This document shows positions 34,401 through 54,828 of a DNA stretch of 64,000 nt, in pieces. Source of the DNA: Papio anubis (taxonomy: Eukaryota; Chordata; Mammalia; Primates; Cercopithecidae); NCBI RefSeq assembly GCF_008728515.1, contig NC_044995.1, forward strand, positions 17,014,127 to 17,078,126, in the 5' to 3' direction. A program made the translations under genes and the position numbers. Within the stretch, counting starts at the first letter, position 1. Each line of letters starts with the position of its first letter. The notes under the pieces are model-generated. The model was given only the letters and a program-made list of their open reading frames with translations. It made no database searches and was not told the origin of the DNA.

Positions 34401-37400
34401 TGACAGAGCAAGACTCCCTCTCAAAAAATAAAAAAATAAAAAATAAACAGTTATCTCATAGAAACCGTAATACTCCCGTATTTTGACCCAGATCTTTGTA
34501 AATTGAAGTAATAATGAGACCTCTAACACCCTGTGACATTTGGTACCTCGATACGGCCAAAGAACAATAACATGTCTGAAGTGAGGTCATAACACCCCTA
34601 AATTGTGCCTCCAGATCTTCCTATATCAAAAGAGTGGCAGAGACCCCAGTTACTAGACCGTAAATTACCACATTACCTGAGACCTTGGGATACTGGGAGA
34701 GTGACACTTTCTTGAAGGCAAAGGTGTCACCCCCCCAAAATTGTGATACAGCTTTCTACATCAGAACAGTGAAGAAGTGGCTCACTCCTATAATCCCAAC
34801 GTTTTGGGAGGCCAAAGTCAATGGATCGCTTGAGCCTAGGAGTTTGAGACCAGCCTGGGCAACATAGCGAGATCCCATTTCCATAAAAAATAAAATAAGA
34901 ACAAGAAAAAAAATGGTGACAAACCCCCCTGCTGTGGGCCTCACATAGCAACAGAGTCTCCCAAGTTGAGGATAAGAATGCCCTGTAACGGCCGGGCGCG
35001 GCGGCTCAAGCCTGTAATCCCAGCACTTTGGGAGGCCGAGACGGGCGGATCACGAGGTCAGGAGATCGAGACCATCCTGGCCAACACGGTGAAACCCCGT
35101 CTCTACTAAAAAAACACAAAAAACTAGCCGGGCAAGGTGGTAGGTGCCTGTAGTCCCAGCTACTGGGGAGGCTGAGGCAGGAGAATGGCGTGAACCTGGG
35201 AGGCGGAGCTTGCAGTGAGCTGAGATCCAGCCACTGCACTCTAGCCTGGGCGACAGAGCAAAACTCCATCTCAAAAAAAAAAAAAAAAAAGAATGCCCTG
35301 TATCCCTCCCAGGAACCTCTGCTCAATATTCTCTTTGGTGAAGCTCTGACATCCCACAGGGCTCCCTGGGACCTCCACATGGAGAAGGTGACAGAGCTTC
35401 ACGTAGGGGCTGAGCGTGGTGGCTCACGCCTATAATCTCAACACTTTGGGAGGCCGAGGTGGGCGAATCACGAGGTCAGGATTTCGAGACCAGCCTGGCC
35501 AACATGGTGAAATCCTGTTTCTACTAAAAATACAAAAAAAAGTAGCTGGGCGTGGTTGTGGGCGCCTGTAATCCCAGCTACTTGGGAGGGTGAGGCAGGA
35601 GAATTGCTTGAACCCGGAAGGCAGAGGCTGCAGTGAGTGAGATCATGCCATTGCACTCCAGCCTGGGCAACAGAGTGAAACTCTGTCTTGAAAAAAAAAA
35701 AACAAAAAACAAAACAAAAAAAACTTCACATAGAAGAATCAGAAGTAACTCTCATTGCACCCTGAGCTCTCAATATCAGATGGTGATAAAGTAGGGCTGT
35801 GAAATGCTATGCCCTGCTCTGGAGGTGTTGATAGTAAGAGAGCTTCCCCTATTTCATCTGCTACCAGGACCACAGACTGCTACATCCAGTACCAGGGACA
35901 TTTCTGTGCCTGAGATGCCAGGAGGCCTGGAGCTGTCAACACCCGGCACCACATCCCAGGAGCTGTGATGACATCATAAGACCTATAGACAATACCACCA
36001 ACCTGATGTCTCAGGTGGGCCCCAGCTTCCCCACCAGTCCCAAGACTGAAGACACTCACCTCCAATCTGGTCTCCTAACTCCTCTCTCCAGGTTTCAATG
36101 ATGAGAGAGAAGGTGCCCTGGTTGGGTGAAGGAAGGGGGAGATGAAAGATGAAAGACAGTGGTTAGGGTAAGTACTCAATGAAGGCCAGAGTTCAGGAAT
36201 AGAGGGTGATGGCCATTGCTGGGGACTGAGCAAGCAAGGGACAATTCCCAGAGGGACCAACCCAGCCCAGGGAAGGAATGACATCTGTGGCTTTTTTGGG
36301 GGGGTCCGGGGGGGAGACAGGGTCTCACTCTGTCAACCAGGCTGGAGTGCAGTGGCACAATCTTGGCTCACTGCAACAACCTCCAAGGCTCAAGCAATCC
36401 TCCCACCTCAGCCTCCCCAGTAGCTGGGACTACACGCGCATGTCACCATGCCCCGCTATTTGTTTTGTTTTGTTTTGTTTTGTTTTAGAGATAAGGTCTC
36501 ACTATGTTACTGAGACTGGTCTCAAACTGCTAGGCTCAAGCGATCCTCCCACCTAAGCCTCCCAAAGTGCTGGAATTACAGGGTGAGCCTACTGGACGTG
36601 GCTTGCTTTATTGAGCACTTACTACGTGGTAAGCACTTTATTCAAGAGATGTGGTTGAATCACTCAAAAGGGACCCTTGTGAGATACCAGGATGATCCCT
36701 TTTTTTTTTTTGAGGCCGGAGTGTGTGTCGCCAGGCTGGGTCACAGTGAGATCTCGGCTCACTGCAAGCTCGCCTCCTGGGGTTCACGCCATTCTCTCCC
36801 GCCTCAGCCTCGGTAGCTGGGACTACAGGCAGCCCGCCACCAGCCCGGCCAGTTTTTGTATTTTTAGTAGAGGCGGGGTTTCACCATGTGTAGGATAGTC
36901 TCGATCTCCTGACCTAAAGTGATCACCGATCTCCGGCCTCCCAAGTGCTGGGATTACAGGAAAAACTGATGCAGCCCGGCCCAATGATCCCATTTTTAAG
37001 CATAGGAAACTGAATCTGGAAACCAGGCAGTCACTTGTCCAAAAGGACAAGGGTTTAGAATTGCAATACAGGTCTGTCCATCTTTGTGCCTTTGGGTTGT
37101 GGGGATGGGAGATAGGATTTTGGAGGTGAAAGAATAATTAATACAGGACCCAATTGAAATAACTGAGGACAGAAAAAAAAAAAAAAAAAAAAGAGAAGAT
37201 ATTAGTGGTTCCCAAGACAAGGTGTGAGAGGTTTGCGGAGAAAGATGAATACCCCAGTTTTTAGGGATCCCCAAGGAGCAGAGGTAGGGTTCCTTGAGTT
37301 TAGGATTTCAGAGGTTGGGTTTGAGATTCTGGGAATTTGGGGGTCCCAGCATCCAGGGTTGGGGAATCAGAACATTTAGACTCCCGGGTGTGTAGAGTTT

Positions 37401-38069
37401 AGAGGTCTGGGAATGTGGGGTTCCAGATGGTGGAGTTACTGGTCTGGGAATTTGGTCCACCCCCTGGGAGGCAGGATTAGGGTCTTGGAAGTTGGAGGGG
37501 AGAGGAGGTGGAGGTTTTGGTGGCAGGGTTAGGCCTCCAGCACCGGGAATCCCCCGGGGACAGCACTTACAGGCCAGGCGTCCCGAAAGGGCACCTGCAA
37601 GAGGCCGTTGGGCAGTGGGAGATCAGGCGCGGGCGCTTCGGGCTGCTCGGTGTAGACGGGTCCGCGCGCACTCAGCGCCGCGCCCAGGGCGCACGGGGAC
37701 TCGGCGGCCTCCTCCGAGAGCCCAGGCTTCAGGCAGACTCTGAAGAAGAGGCGACAGGGTCCCCGGGCGCTGCAGGGGGACCGCGGGGCCCCCGGGCCTG
37801 GACCCGGCCCGAAAGAGTGGATCTGCAGCTCGAAGACGCCAGCGGGCCGTGCCTGGGGCGAAGACGGGCACAGGGTGAGGCCGCCGGGGGGACCCAGGTG
37901 TCCCTTCCGCCCCGCGCTCCCTCCCCAAGACCTTCAGGTCGTACTCACCCCTCTCCCCCGCATTCATCCCTTTCCACGCCACCTCCCACCTGGCTCTGAC
38001 CTGAGGGATGAAAATGAGCGCTAAGATCACAGTCTGGGAGAGGAGCCGAGACATCCTTGGGGAGACCAT
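28449..38069 (-). CDS. DLL3: DLL3, delta-like Notch ligand 3 (nine exons)
   Basis: Exons in transcript order: 38069-38001, 37852-37571, 36117-36060, 33888-33646, 32631-32414, 31467-31245, 29657-29078, 28869-28785 and 28454-28449 (coding end). All junctions are GT-AG and phases agree. The total is 1764 nt, giving 587 aa. Order in the protein: signal peptide (MVSPRMSRLLSQTVILALIF); the MNNL-type N-terminal region; a degenerate DSL-like cysteine region; six EGF-like repeats in exons 5-7; one transmembrane helix (LLPPALGLLVAVGVAGAALL); and a short tail without the lysine-rich endocytic tail of activating ligands. In mammals DLL3 is mainly a Golgi, cis-acting inhibitor of Notch, needed for somite segmentation and expressed in neuroendocrine cells. 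The exon 4/5 junction gives Pro (C|CG). The final exon adds one Ala and TGA. Confidence 0.96.
28684..28785 (-). other. DLL3: Alternative DLL3 C-terminus (intron 8 read-through)
   Basis: If the exon 8 donor (GAG|GTAGCG) is not used, translation runs VATLLSHPRYTLGTLG… to a TGA at 28691-28689. The frame that ends SSILSVK with TGA at 28686-28684 is also present, but is out of register with exon 8. Confidence 0.5.
29658..31244 (-). other. DLL3: DLL3 intron 6: Alus and L2
   Basis: A 3'-truncated minus Alu (about 30318-30436) and a minus Alu (about 30457-30768) lie here. 'atttaatctttt' flanks the second as a target duplication. Pyrimidine-rich and L2-like sequence lies at about 30000-30240, and a LINE-2 3' end at about 30800-31075. 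Confidence 0.6.
31468..32413 (-). other. DLL3: DLL3 intron 5
   Basis: No Alu. The stretch 31780-32340 is C/T-rich with phrases such as 'ctccaggaagccttctctgatg' in several variants, which suggests ancient L2 sequence; this is uncertain. Confidence 0.35.
32632..33645 (-). other. DLL3: DLL3 intron 4: MIR and diverged minisatellite
   Basis: An MIR lies at about 32770-32910 (tttacagatagggaaactgtgg). G/A-rich DNA at 33000-33440 contains repeated ctgggag/tggggct/ttgggg phrases that look like a decayed minisatellite. Confidence 0.45.
33889..36059 (-). other. DLL3: DLL3 intron 3: Alus and a decayed ~65-135 bp tandem repeat
   Basis: Plus Alus lie at about 34141-34436, 34772-34912 (partial), 34989-35291 (AluYR-like, flanked by 'agaatgccctgta') and 35409-35720. 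Between them are diverged repeat units; compare 'cacccctaaattgtgcc…cttcctatatcaaaagagtgg' near 34592 with 'cacccccccaaaattgtg…ctttctacatcagaacagtg' near 34727. Confidence 0.55.
36118..37570 (-). other. DLL3: DLL3 intron 2: Alus, split MIR, minisatellite-like DNA
   Basis: A minus Alu lies at about 36287-36598. An MIR is split (36600-36690 and 36985-37060) by an indel-ridden minus Alu (36700-36980). An A-run lies at 37173-37192. At 37260-37500 variants of 'tctgggaatttggggtcc' recur. Confidence 0.55.
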
Positions 38070-38097
38070 GGCCTTCTAGGGGGGGTCTCGGGAGTCG

Positions 38098-38180
38098 CAG
38101 CTGCTGGCTTCCGAGTCTTATATCTGAGGGAATGGCCCCGCCCCTTCAGGCAGCTACCCGGCCCCAAGGGACCAAGGGCG
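38098..38180 (-). promoter_or_regulatory. DLL3: DLL3 core promoter candidate
   Basis: On the minus strand a GATATAAG TATA-like box lies at 38124-38117, about 50 bp upstream of the start codon, with a GGGGCGGGGC GC-box just upstream (38144-38135). An E-box CAGCTG lies at 38098-38103 between TATA and ATG, inside the likely 5'UTR. Confidence 0.55.
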
Positions 38181-38299
38181 GGGGGAGTCACAGGGGAAGG
38201 GGAGCGTGCAGGAGCATCAGCGAGATTCCATTTGTAGTCGTAGGCACGGGCGAGGTCATGAGTGGGTGATCCCGGGACTTTGTGTGTGGCTGGGGTGGG

Positions 38300-38893
38300 G
38301 TGGGGTTGGGGGGCTAAGTCTGTGTGAGGTTGTACATGATTTTAAGATTCTGGATGTGTGGTATGAACCAGAGCTACTGGAGGGTGTACACGACTTTGTG
38401 ATTGTGTGTCCACGTGGGACTGTGCGGCTCAGCATAGGCCTGGAGTTGTGTGTGATGGACACATTTATGAGGCTGTAAACAATTCTGACTCTGCACGCAC
38501 ACCCGAGTGGGAAACTAGACGTGTACACGACTTCGTGATTGTGTGACGCTTTGAGATTGTGTGGCTGTGTAGATACTTCTCTGTGCGTGTGTGTTTATGG
38601 AAGATCCTGTATAGCCGTATAAACCTGTGACTTTGTGCTGTGTGCGGGTGTGGTAGAGGCTGTGCAAGGTGGGAATGGCGGAGGGCGCCTGTATGTGAAT
38701 GAGACTGGGTTTGAGAAGTCCATGGATGCAGCCACGTGTGAACACGATGAAGATCCGGAGTTCTTTGTGGATCCCTGTGTGCGTTGGTTTGTGTGACTGA
38801 GACTGGGTTTGGGAGGTCCACAGGTGTAGCTGTGTGTGGATACGATGAAGATCCAGGGCTCTTTGTGGACCCCTGTGTGCGGGCGTGTGTGCG
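38300..38893. repeat. TG-rich degenerate repeats with a 98-bp tandem pair
   Basis: TG-rich DNA throughout. 'tgagactgggttt' starts at 38700 and again at 38798; both copies contain 'acgatgaagatcc' and 'tttgtgga(t/c)ccctgtgtgcg', giving a period of 98 bp. Long minus-strand open frames here are products of this repeat. Confidence 0.7.
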
Positions 38894-39300
38894 TTCCCCC
38901 TCCCCAAGACAAATCCACCCTCCCAAGCCCCGCGTCGCGGACGCACCAGACGCCAGGGCGAGGAGCTCGGCCTCAGAAGGGGCTCCCAGCTGTATGTAAA
39001 TGCCGCCATCTGCCGGGCGGCCGAGCCCCTCCCCCTTCGGGCCGCAGCTGGGCTGCCCGTTTGGCCTCCGGAAGGTGTGAGGAGCAAATGGGCAGGAAAT
39101 TCCGTCTTCACATAGAGGGACCCGCTCCCCCACCCCAGAAGAATGAGGCGGGGGCACCCCGGGCCCTTCAGAAACCCTTTAGTATTCCAGGACCTCAGCA
39201 GGAAAAGCCAATTAGGAGCAGATGTCCCAGCCCCTCTGGTCATAATTGCTCCCTGCCAGGCATGGGGCAAAACCCTTGAGCTGGGGTAACTTCTTTGTCT
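38894..39300. other. GC-rich single-copy region upstream of DLL3
   Basis: No Alu or other recognised repeat, which stands out in this window. It holds the E-box/POU cluster and homeodomain-type cores ('ccaattag' near 39209, 'cataattg' near 39240). It is a candidate enhancer only by context. Confidence 0.4.
38987..39050. promoter_or_regulatory. DLL3 upstream E-box cluster with bHLH/POU composite
   Basis: CAGCTG (38987-38992) is followed after one base by ATGTAAAT (38994-39001), then CATCTG (39007-39012) and a second CAGCTG (39045-39050). It lies in GC-rich non-repetitive DNA about 0.9 kb upstream of the DLL3 ATG. ATGTAAAT fits the POU pattern ATGNWAAT. Function is inferred. Confidence 0.45.
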
Positions 39301-39455
39301 TTCCCCCGAAAGTAAAAAATTTTAGTGCTTAGAGGCTAATAATTATAGGGAAAAATACAGATTCAGTTTATATGTTTTTTTTTTTCCCAGAGAAGACATA
39401 GTAACCAACGAAGCATAGACCAGCAGAGCCAGGCATACAGTAGGCGCTCAGTTAA

Positions 39456-40062
39456 TTTTTTTTTTTTTTTTTTGAGAAGTTTCGCTTGTTGCCCAGGCTG
39501 GAGTGCAGTGGTGTGATCTTGGCTCACTGCAACCTCCACCTCCCGGGTTCAAGCGAGTCTGCTGCCTCAGCCTCCAGAGTAGCTGTGATTACAGGCACCC
39601 GCCACCACGCTCGGCTAATTTTTTATTTTTTATTTTATTTTATTTATTTTTTATTTTTTGAGATGGAGTCTCGCTCTGTCGCCAGGGATCTCAGCTCACT
39701 GCAAGCTCCGCCTCCCTGGTTTACGCCATTTGCCTGCCTCAGCCTCCTAAGTGACTGGGACTACAGGTGCCCGCCACCACGCCCGGCTGATTTTTTGTAT
39801 ATTTTAGTAGAAACGGGGTTTCACCCTGTTAGCCAGGATGGTCTCGATCTCCTGACCTCGTGATCCGCCCGTCTCAGCCTCCCAAAGTGCTGGGATTACA
39901 GGCTTGAGCCACCGTGCCCAGCCTAATTTTTTATATTTTTAGTAGAGATGGCTTTTCACCATGTTGGCCAGGCTGGTCTCGAACTCCTGACCTTCAGGTG
40001 ATCCACCCACCTCAGCCTCCCAACGTGCTGGGATTACAGGCATGAGCCACTAATCCCTGCCC
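39456..40062 (-). mobile_element. Alu nested in Alu upstream of DLL3
   Basis: The outer minus Alu (39456-39622 and 39925-40062) is split at its central 'ggctaatttttta' by a minus Alu (39623-39924) with AluY-like words and an internal deletion near 'cgccagggatctcagc'. The 'ctaattttttat' phrase recurs on both sides. Confidence 0.8.
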
Positions 40063-40093
40063 AGTTCATTTTTTAATGAATGAAAGAAGACCA

Positions 40094-40345
40094 GGCTGGG
40101 CACAGTGGCTCAGGCCTATAATCCCCACACTTTTGGAGGCTGAGGCAGGGGACTGCTTAAGGCCAGGAATTTGAGACCAGCCAGGCAACACAGCAAGACA
40201 GACTTTTCTGCAAAAAGAAGAAGAAGAAGAGGAGGAGGAGGAGGAGGAGGAGGAGGAGGGAGGAGGGAGGAGGGAGAAGGGAGGAAGGAGGAAGAAAAGA
40301 AGAAAGAAGAAAGAAAGAAGAAGAAAGAAGAAAGAGAAGGAGAAG
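40094..40345 (+). repeat. Alu monomer with a long GAA/GGA tail
   Basis: A free-left-monomer-type Alu (40094-40215) whose A-tail has become about 125 bp of pure-purine (GAA)n/(GGA)n/(GGAGGGA)n sequence (40216-40345). Confidence 0.85.
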
Positions 40346-43300
40346 GAAAAACCAGCCTAAAAATTCTTAATTCTGACAACACTGGCATTTGAGCAAGGCA
40401 GGGCCATGGGTCAGATTGGGCAGAACATCCCAGGTTCCTTTCCCCTAGGGAGTCTTTTCCACTCTCTCTCTTTTTTTTAATGTATTATTATTTTTTGAGA
40501 TGGAGTTTTATTCTTTCACCCAGGCTGGAGTGCAGTGGCTCCGCTCACTGCAACCTCCACCTTCCAGTTTCAAGCGATTCTCCTGCCTCAGCCTCCCGAG
40601 TAGGTGAGATTACAGGTATGCGCCACCACGCCTGGCTAATTTTTGTACTTTTAGTAGAGACGGGGTTTCACCATCTTGGTCAGGCTGGTCTCCAACTCCT
40701 GACCTCGTGATCTGCCCACCTCGGCCTCCCAAAGTGCTGGGGTTACAGGCGGGAGCCACCATGCCCGGCTCTACTCCCTTCTTTAATTCCTTTTTCACCA
40801 TTCAGACTTCACCTCCTCCAGGCAGCGCTCCCCAACACTCCCCAGAAGCATCAAGCACCTCCTGAGTTCCCACATCCCCCTGTGATTCTTTTATTCCACC
40901 CAACCCCTCTGTCTGTGCCTCCCTCAGCCGTGACCACTCTGGCCTATGAGGTCTTTATTTTTTTGAGATGAGGTCTCTGTTGCCCAGGCTACACTGCAGT
41001 GGCATTATCCTAGCTTACTGCAACCTCAACTTCCTGGGCTTAAATGATCCTTCCACCTCAGCCTCCCAAGTAGCTAGGATTACAGGCATGAGCCCCCACA
41101 CCTGGCTAATTTATTATTTTTGGTAGAGATGGGGTCTCCCTATGTTGCCCAGGCTCAACTCCTGAGCAAAAGCAATCCACCTTGGCCTTCCAAAGTGCTG
41201 AGATTACAGGCATGAGCCACCATGTCTGCCCCTGTGGGGTTTATCCAAGCACAAATCAGACCATTTCCTTCACTTGCATTAGACTCTTCTATAGCTCCCC
41301 AGTGCCTTCTAAATAAGCAAGCTTCTCAGGCTGACATTTGAGACCCTCCTCCCACATCCCCGCTGCTCAGACAGGTTATGTGGCCCCAAAGAGTAAAGCC
41401 AGACCTTGTAAACCAGTCACCTGGAGGCAAATTAGGTCTCATATTGGGTTAGGTGAGGGAATAGACATCCCATCACAGAATATATTTTAACAGAATTTGG
41501 GCAACCAGCTGTGGAAGGAAGCAAATTCCTGCCCTGGATGATCATCGGGGGAACAGATTCCAGGTCTGAGATATCTCAGAATGTTTGTTTTTGTTTTGTT
41601 TTGTTTTTTGAGACGGAGTCTCGCTCTGTCACCCAGGCTGCTGCAGTGCAGTGGCTTGATCTCGGCTCACTGCAACCTCCACCTCCCGGGTTCAAGCAAT
41701 TCTTATACCTCAGCCTTCCATTTAGCTGGGATTATGGGCGCCCACAACCACGCCTGGCCTTTTTTTTTTTTTCCCCCTAGAGAGGGTCTCACTATGTTAC
41801 CTAGGTTGGTCTCGAACTCCTGGCCTCAAGTGATGCTCCTATCTCAGCCTCCTAAAATGTTGGAATTACAGGTGTGAGCCACTGAGCCTGGCCCGAAAAT
41901 TTTAAAGATCATAACAATTGCCAGCCTTTGTGAAGATCTGTGGCAGGCACGATGGCATTTCATGTGGATTCTTTTGTGGTATGTGGGTGGGTGTGTGTGT
42001 GTGTGTGTGTGTGTGTGTAGTGTAGTGTCATGTACTTTAAGGGATTTCTGAGCATCTTTCTAGCTACTCATGACTTTTCTTTATATGCTGACCGTAGTGA
42101 CCATAGAAGGCCATGCTGGCCAGGCGCGGTGGCTCCTGTAATCCCAGTACTTTGGGAGGCCAAGCGGGCAGATCACTCGATGTCAGGAGTTCGAGACCAG
42201 CCTGGCCAACATGCTGAAACCCCATCTCTACTAAAAATACAAAAATTAGCTGGGCATGGTGGCAGGCACCTGTAGTCCCAGCTACTGGGGAAGCTGAGGC
42301 AGAAGAATCACTTGAACCCAGGAGGTGGAGGTTGCAGTAAGCCAAGATCACACCACTGCACTCCAGCCTGAACAACAGAGCGAGACTGTCTCAAAAAAAG
42401 AAAAAAAAAAAAAAAAATAGGCCATGCCAAGGTCACATTTAAGCAAAGGCCTAAAAGAATAAGTCGTGTAGACTTTAGGGAAAAACACTTCTGGCAGAGC
42501 GAACAGCAGTTGTGGAGGCCCCGAGTGTGCCTCAGGCACACCCAGCTATCCCAGGGCTTCCCTCCTCACTTCGTCCCATCTCTGCTCACATGTGCCTTCC
42601 CAAGAGGTCTCCCGTCCATCCCATCCAGTCTAAACCAGTCCTCCAAGTTCCCAGATTACTGCGGCTCCTTGCTATACTTTTTCTTTATGCATTTATTACC
42701 CCGGAAGTTATCTGATCATTGTCTGTCTCCTCCATGAGAACACTGAACATCAGTTCATGACAGCAGAGCTTTTTTGTTTTGTTTTTGAGATAGTCTCTCT
42801 GTCACCTGGGCTGGAGTACAGTGTTGCGATCTTGGCTCACTGCAACCTCCGCCTCCCGGGTTTAATCAATTCTCCTGCCTCAGCCTCCCATGTAGCTGGA
42901 ATCACAGGCAGGAGCCACTATGCCCAGCTAATTTCTTTGTATTTTTTAGTAGAGGCGGGGTTTCGCCATGTTGGCCAGGCTGGTCTCAAATTCCTGACTT
43001 CAGGTGATCCACCCACCTCGGCCTCCCAAAAGTGCTGGGATTATAGGGGTCAGCCACCATGCCCAGCTATTTCAATCTGTAATAACCCATATGGCCTGGT
43101 AACAGCAAGCCCCTGGGAATATATACATATAACCCACGTACGGACTGTGCTGTTTACTCCTCACAACCATCTGCTAATGTACTACCATCACCCCATTTTA
43201 GAGATGAGGAAACTGAGGGAGAGGTGCCTTGCCTAAGGTTTACATAGCTACCATCTGAGTGCCTACATGGGAGTGCTTCATTTGGTCTCCAAAGGTAGCC

Positions 43301-45430
43301 TATGAGACAATAACTTTTTTTTTTTTTTTTTAAGAGACAGGGTCTTCCCATGTTGCCCAGGCTGCTCTCCAACTCCTGGCCTCAAGTGATCCTCCCACCT
43401 CAGCCTCCTGAAGTGTTGGGATGACAGGCAGGAGCCACTGTGCCTGTCCTGTTATTCTATAAATGTAGAAACCGAGGCACTGAGAGCTGAAGTAACTTGC
43501 ACAGGATCACAAGCCAGCTGGGAAGTGGTAGAGCTTGGATTTGAACTTACACAATCTGGAACTCATACTCTTAAGTAATACACAGTGCCACTGTCCATAC
43601 AGGAGACACACGTGGCTATTTAATTAAAAGTAGCGGTCACGGTGGCTCACTCCTGCAATCCCAGCATTTGGGAGGCCAAGGCAGGAAGATTGCTTGAGCC
43701 CAGGAGTTCAACACTGCAGTGAGCTACAGCTACACCACTGCGCTCCAGCCTGGGCGACACAGTGAAGCCCTATCTCCAAAAAAATTTGTAAGGCTTTTTT
43801 TTTTTTTTTTTTGAGACAAGGTCTCACTCTGTCACCCAGGCTAGAATGTAGTGGCACGATCACAGCTCATCACAGCCACGCATAACCTCCCGGGCTCAAG
43901 GGATTCCTCCCACCGCAGCCTCTCACGTAACTGGGACTACAGGTACACACAACCTCACTGGGCTAATTATTTTGTATTTTTTTAGAGACAAGATTTCACC
44001 ATGTTGCCCAGGCTGGTCTCGTACTCCTGGATTCAAGCAATCCTCCTGCTTCAGCCTCCCAAAGTGTTGGGATTACAGGCGTGAGCCACTGCGCTCAGCC
44101 TAAAACAAAATCTAAAAATTCAGTTTCTCAGTCACGCTAGCCACATTTCAAGTGCTCGGAAACTTTATGTGGTCACTGGCTACTGTACTGGACAATACAG
44201 ATCTAGAACATGAACCAAGCAGCACAGAAAGTTCCAGTGGAGAACACTGCTACATATCTGTCTGTTTTAGTTAGGAGTCAACATTTTAAAATAGGGAAAT
44301 TTAATATAAAAACCCCAATTGTAGCTGGGCACGGTAGCTCACATCTGTAATCCTAGCACTTTGGGAGGCCAAAGAAGGAAGACTGCTTGAGACTAGGAGT
44401 TTGAGACCAGCCTGGGAAGCAAGACCCCATCTCTACAAAAAAAAAAATTGTTTAAGTTAGCTGGGTGTGGCAGCACGCACGTGTAGTCTCCAAGAGGGTA
44501 CTCAGGAGGCTGAGGCAGGAGGGTCACTTGGAGATCACTTGAGCCCGGGAGGTCAAGGCTGTAGTGAGCTAAGATCACATCACTAGGCCAGGCGCGGTGG
44601 CTCAAGCCTGTAATCCCAGCACTTTGGGAGGCCGAGACGGGTGGATCACGAGGTCAGGAGATCGAGACCATCCTGGCTAACACGGTGAAACCTCATCTCT
44701 ACTAAAAAATACAAAAAACTAGCCAGGCGAGGTGGCGGGCGCCTGTAGTCCCAGCTACTCGGGAGGCTGAGGCAGGAGAATGGCGTAAACCCGGGAGGTG
44801 GAGCTTGCAGTGAGCTGAGATCCGGCCACTGCACCCCAGCCTGGGCGACAGAGCAAGACTCCGTCTCAAAAAAAAAAAAAAAAAAAAAAAAAAAGATCAC
44901 ATCACTGCACTCCAGCCTGGGCAACAGTGAGACCCTGTCTCAGAAAAAAAAAAAAAAAAAAAAATTCCCAAGTTCTTGCTTCTTTTCAACAACTGGCATG
45001 TCAAGCAACTCCAGGCCCCCTCTACTCCAGGGCCACACTGGCTGGAGCCAAGCAGCAGTTGGCCTGTTGAGAGGGGTGATCTCTGGTCCACCAGAGCCCC
45101 ACTGGGCCCATAACACAGTCTCTCCACAGCAGCATGGCAGCTACCTGTCTTTAAAGCCAAGTGCCATCCTCTCTTCCCTTCTCCACACATGGGGAATCTG
45201 TGGTCAGAGGGAGATGTATTTTTTACAGATCACACAACACACAGGAAGACACAGCGAGGGTTTTTACATTCCCAGACCAGGGTGAAAAATACGCTCTGAT
45301 CCAACAAAGCCCCCACTCTGTGCTTGGCAGCCGATCAGCCACTGTGGGATGGTGACCCGAAAGTCCTGGACCTTATCCCGGTGCCCCCATCTGGAGACTC
45401 TCGGGACACAGCAGGTGTGGCATCTGGGAT
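40346..45430. repeat. Repeat-dense spacer between DLL3 and TIMM50
   Basis: Minus Alus: 40480-40770, 40962-41235, 41600-41895, 42768-43068, 43314-43448 (partial) and 43796-44100. Plus: 42118-42418, 43631-43790 (monomer), and 44322-44584 with 44896-44962, split by an AluYR-like element 44585-44894 (target duplication 'agatcacatcact'). (GT)n at 41993-42018. L2 about 42540-42760. MIRs about 43170-43300 and 43449-43615. 44963-45430 is unique. Confidence 0.8.
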
Positions 45431-45434
45431 GTAC

Positions 45435-45440
45435 TTTATT
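45435..45440 (-). terminator. TIMM50: TIMM50 poly(A) signal AATAAA
   Basis: CCAATAAAGTACATCC on the minus strand, about 80 nt after the TGA, followed by a TGCTGTGTCC downstream-type element. This gives a very short 3'UTR. Confidence 0.85.
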
Positions 45441-45518
45441 GGACAGTGGTGGCCCAAGTCTTGGTCTGGAAGCACTGGGGCCCGGGACTCCGGCAAAGAG
45501 TTTGAGGAGGCCCAGAGT

Positions 45519-54659
<9,141 letters not shown>

Positions 54660-54666
<7 letters not shown>

Positions 54667-54800
54667 CTTGCGCTGACGCCACGCGGCCCCGCCCACTCGC
54701 TCCCTTTTCACCCGCCCCGGGCCGGAGCTACAGCCAATGGAAGCGCGGAGGCGGGGCGGGTGGACGGAAGCCCGAGCGAGACCAAAGTCATCGGGCGGAT
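54660..54800 (-). promoter_or_regulatory. TIMM50: TIMM50 CpG promoter, YY1-like motif at the start codon, inverted CCAAT
   Basis: CpG-dense. The start codon lies inside CAAGATGGCGGC, a good YY1 consensus. 'gccaatgg' at 54733-54740 is an NF-Y type CCAAT box, inverted relative to the gene. There is no TATA box. Confidence 0.6.
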
Positions 54801-54828
54801 TGCTGCAGGCGCGCTTGCCTCTAACCAT

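Noticed and set aside
38465..39270. Minus-strand open frames of 230-251 codons upstream of DLL3
   Set aside because: The His/Thr/Ser-rich text comes from the TG-rich tandem repeats. There is no start context, domain or splice support.
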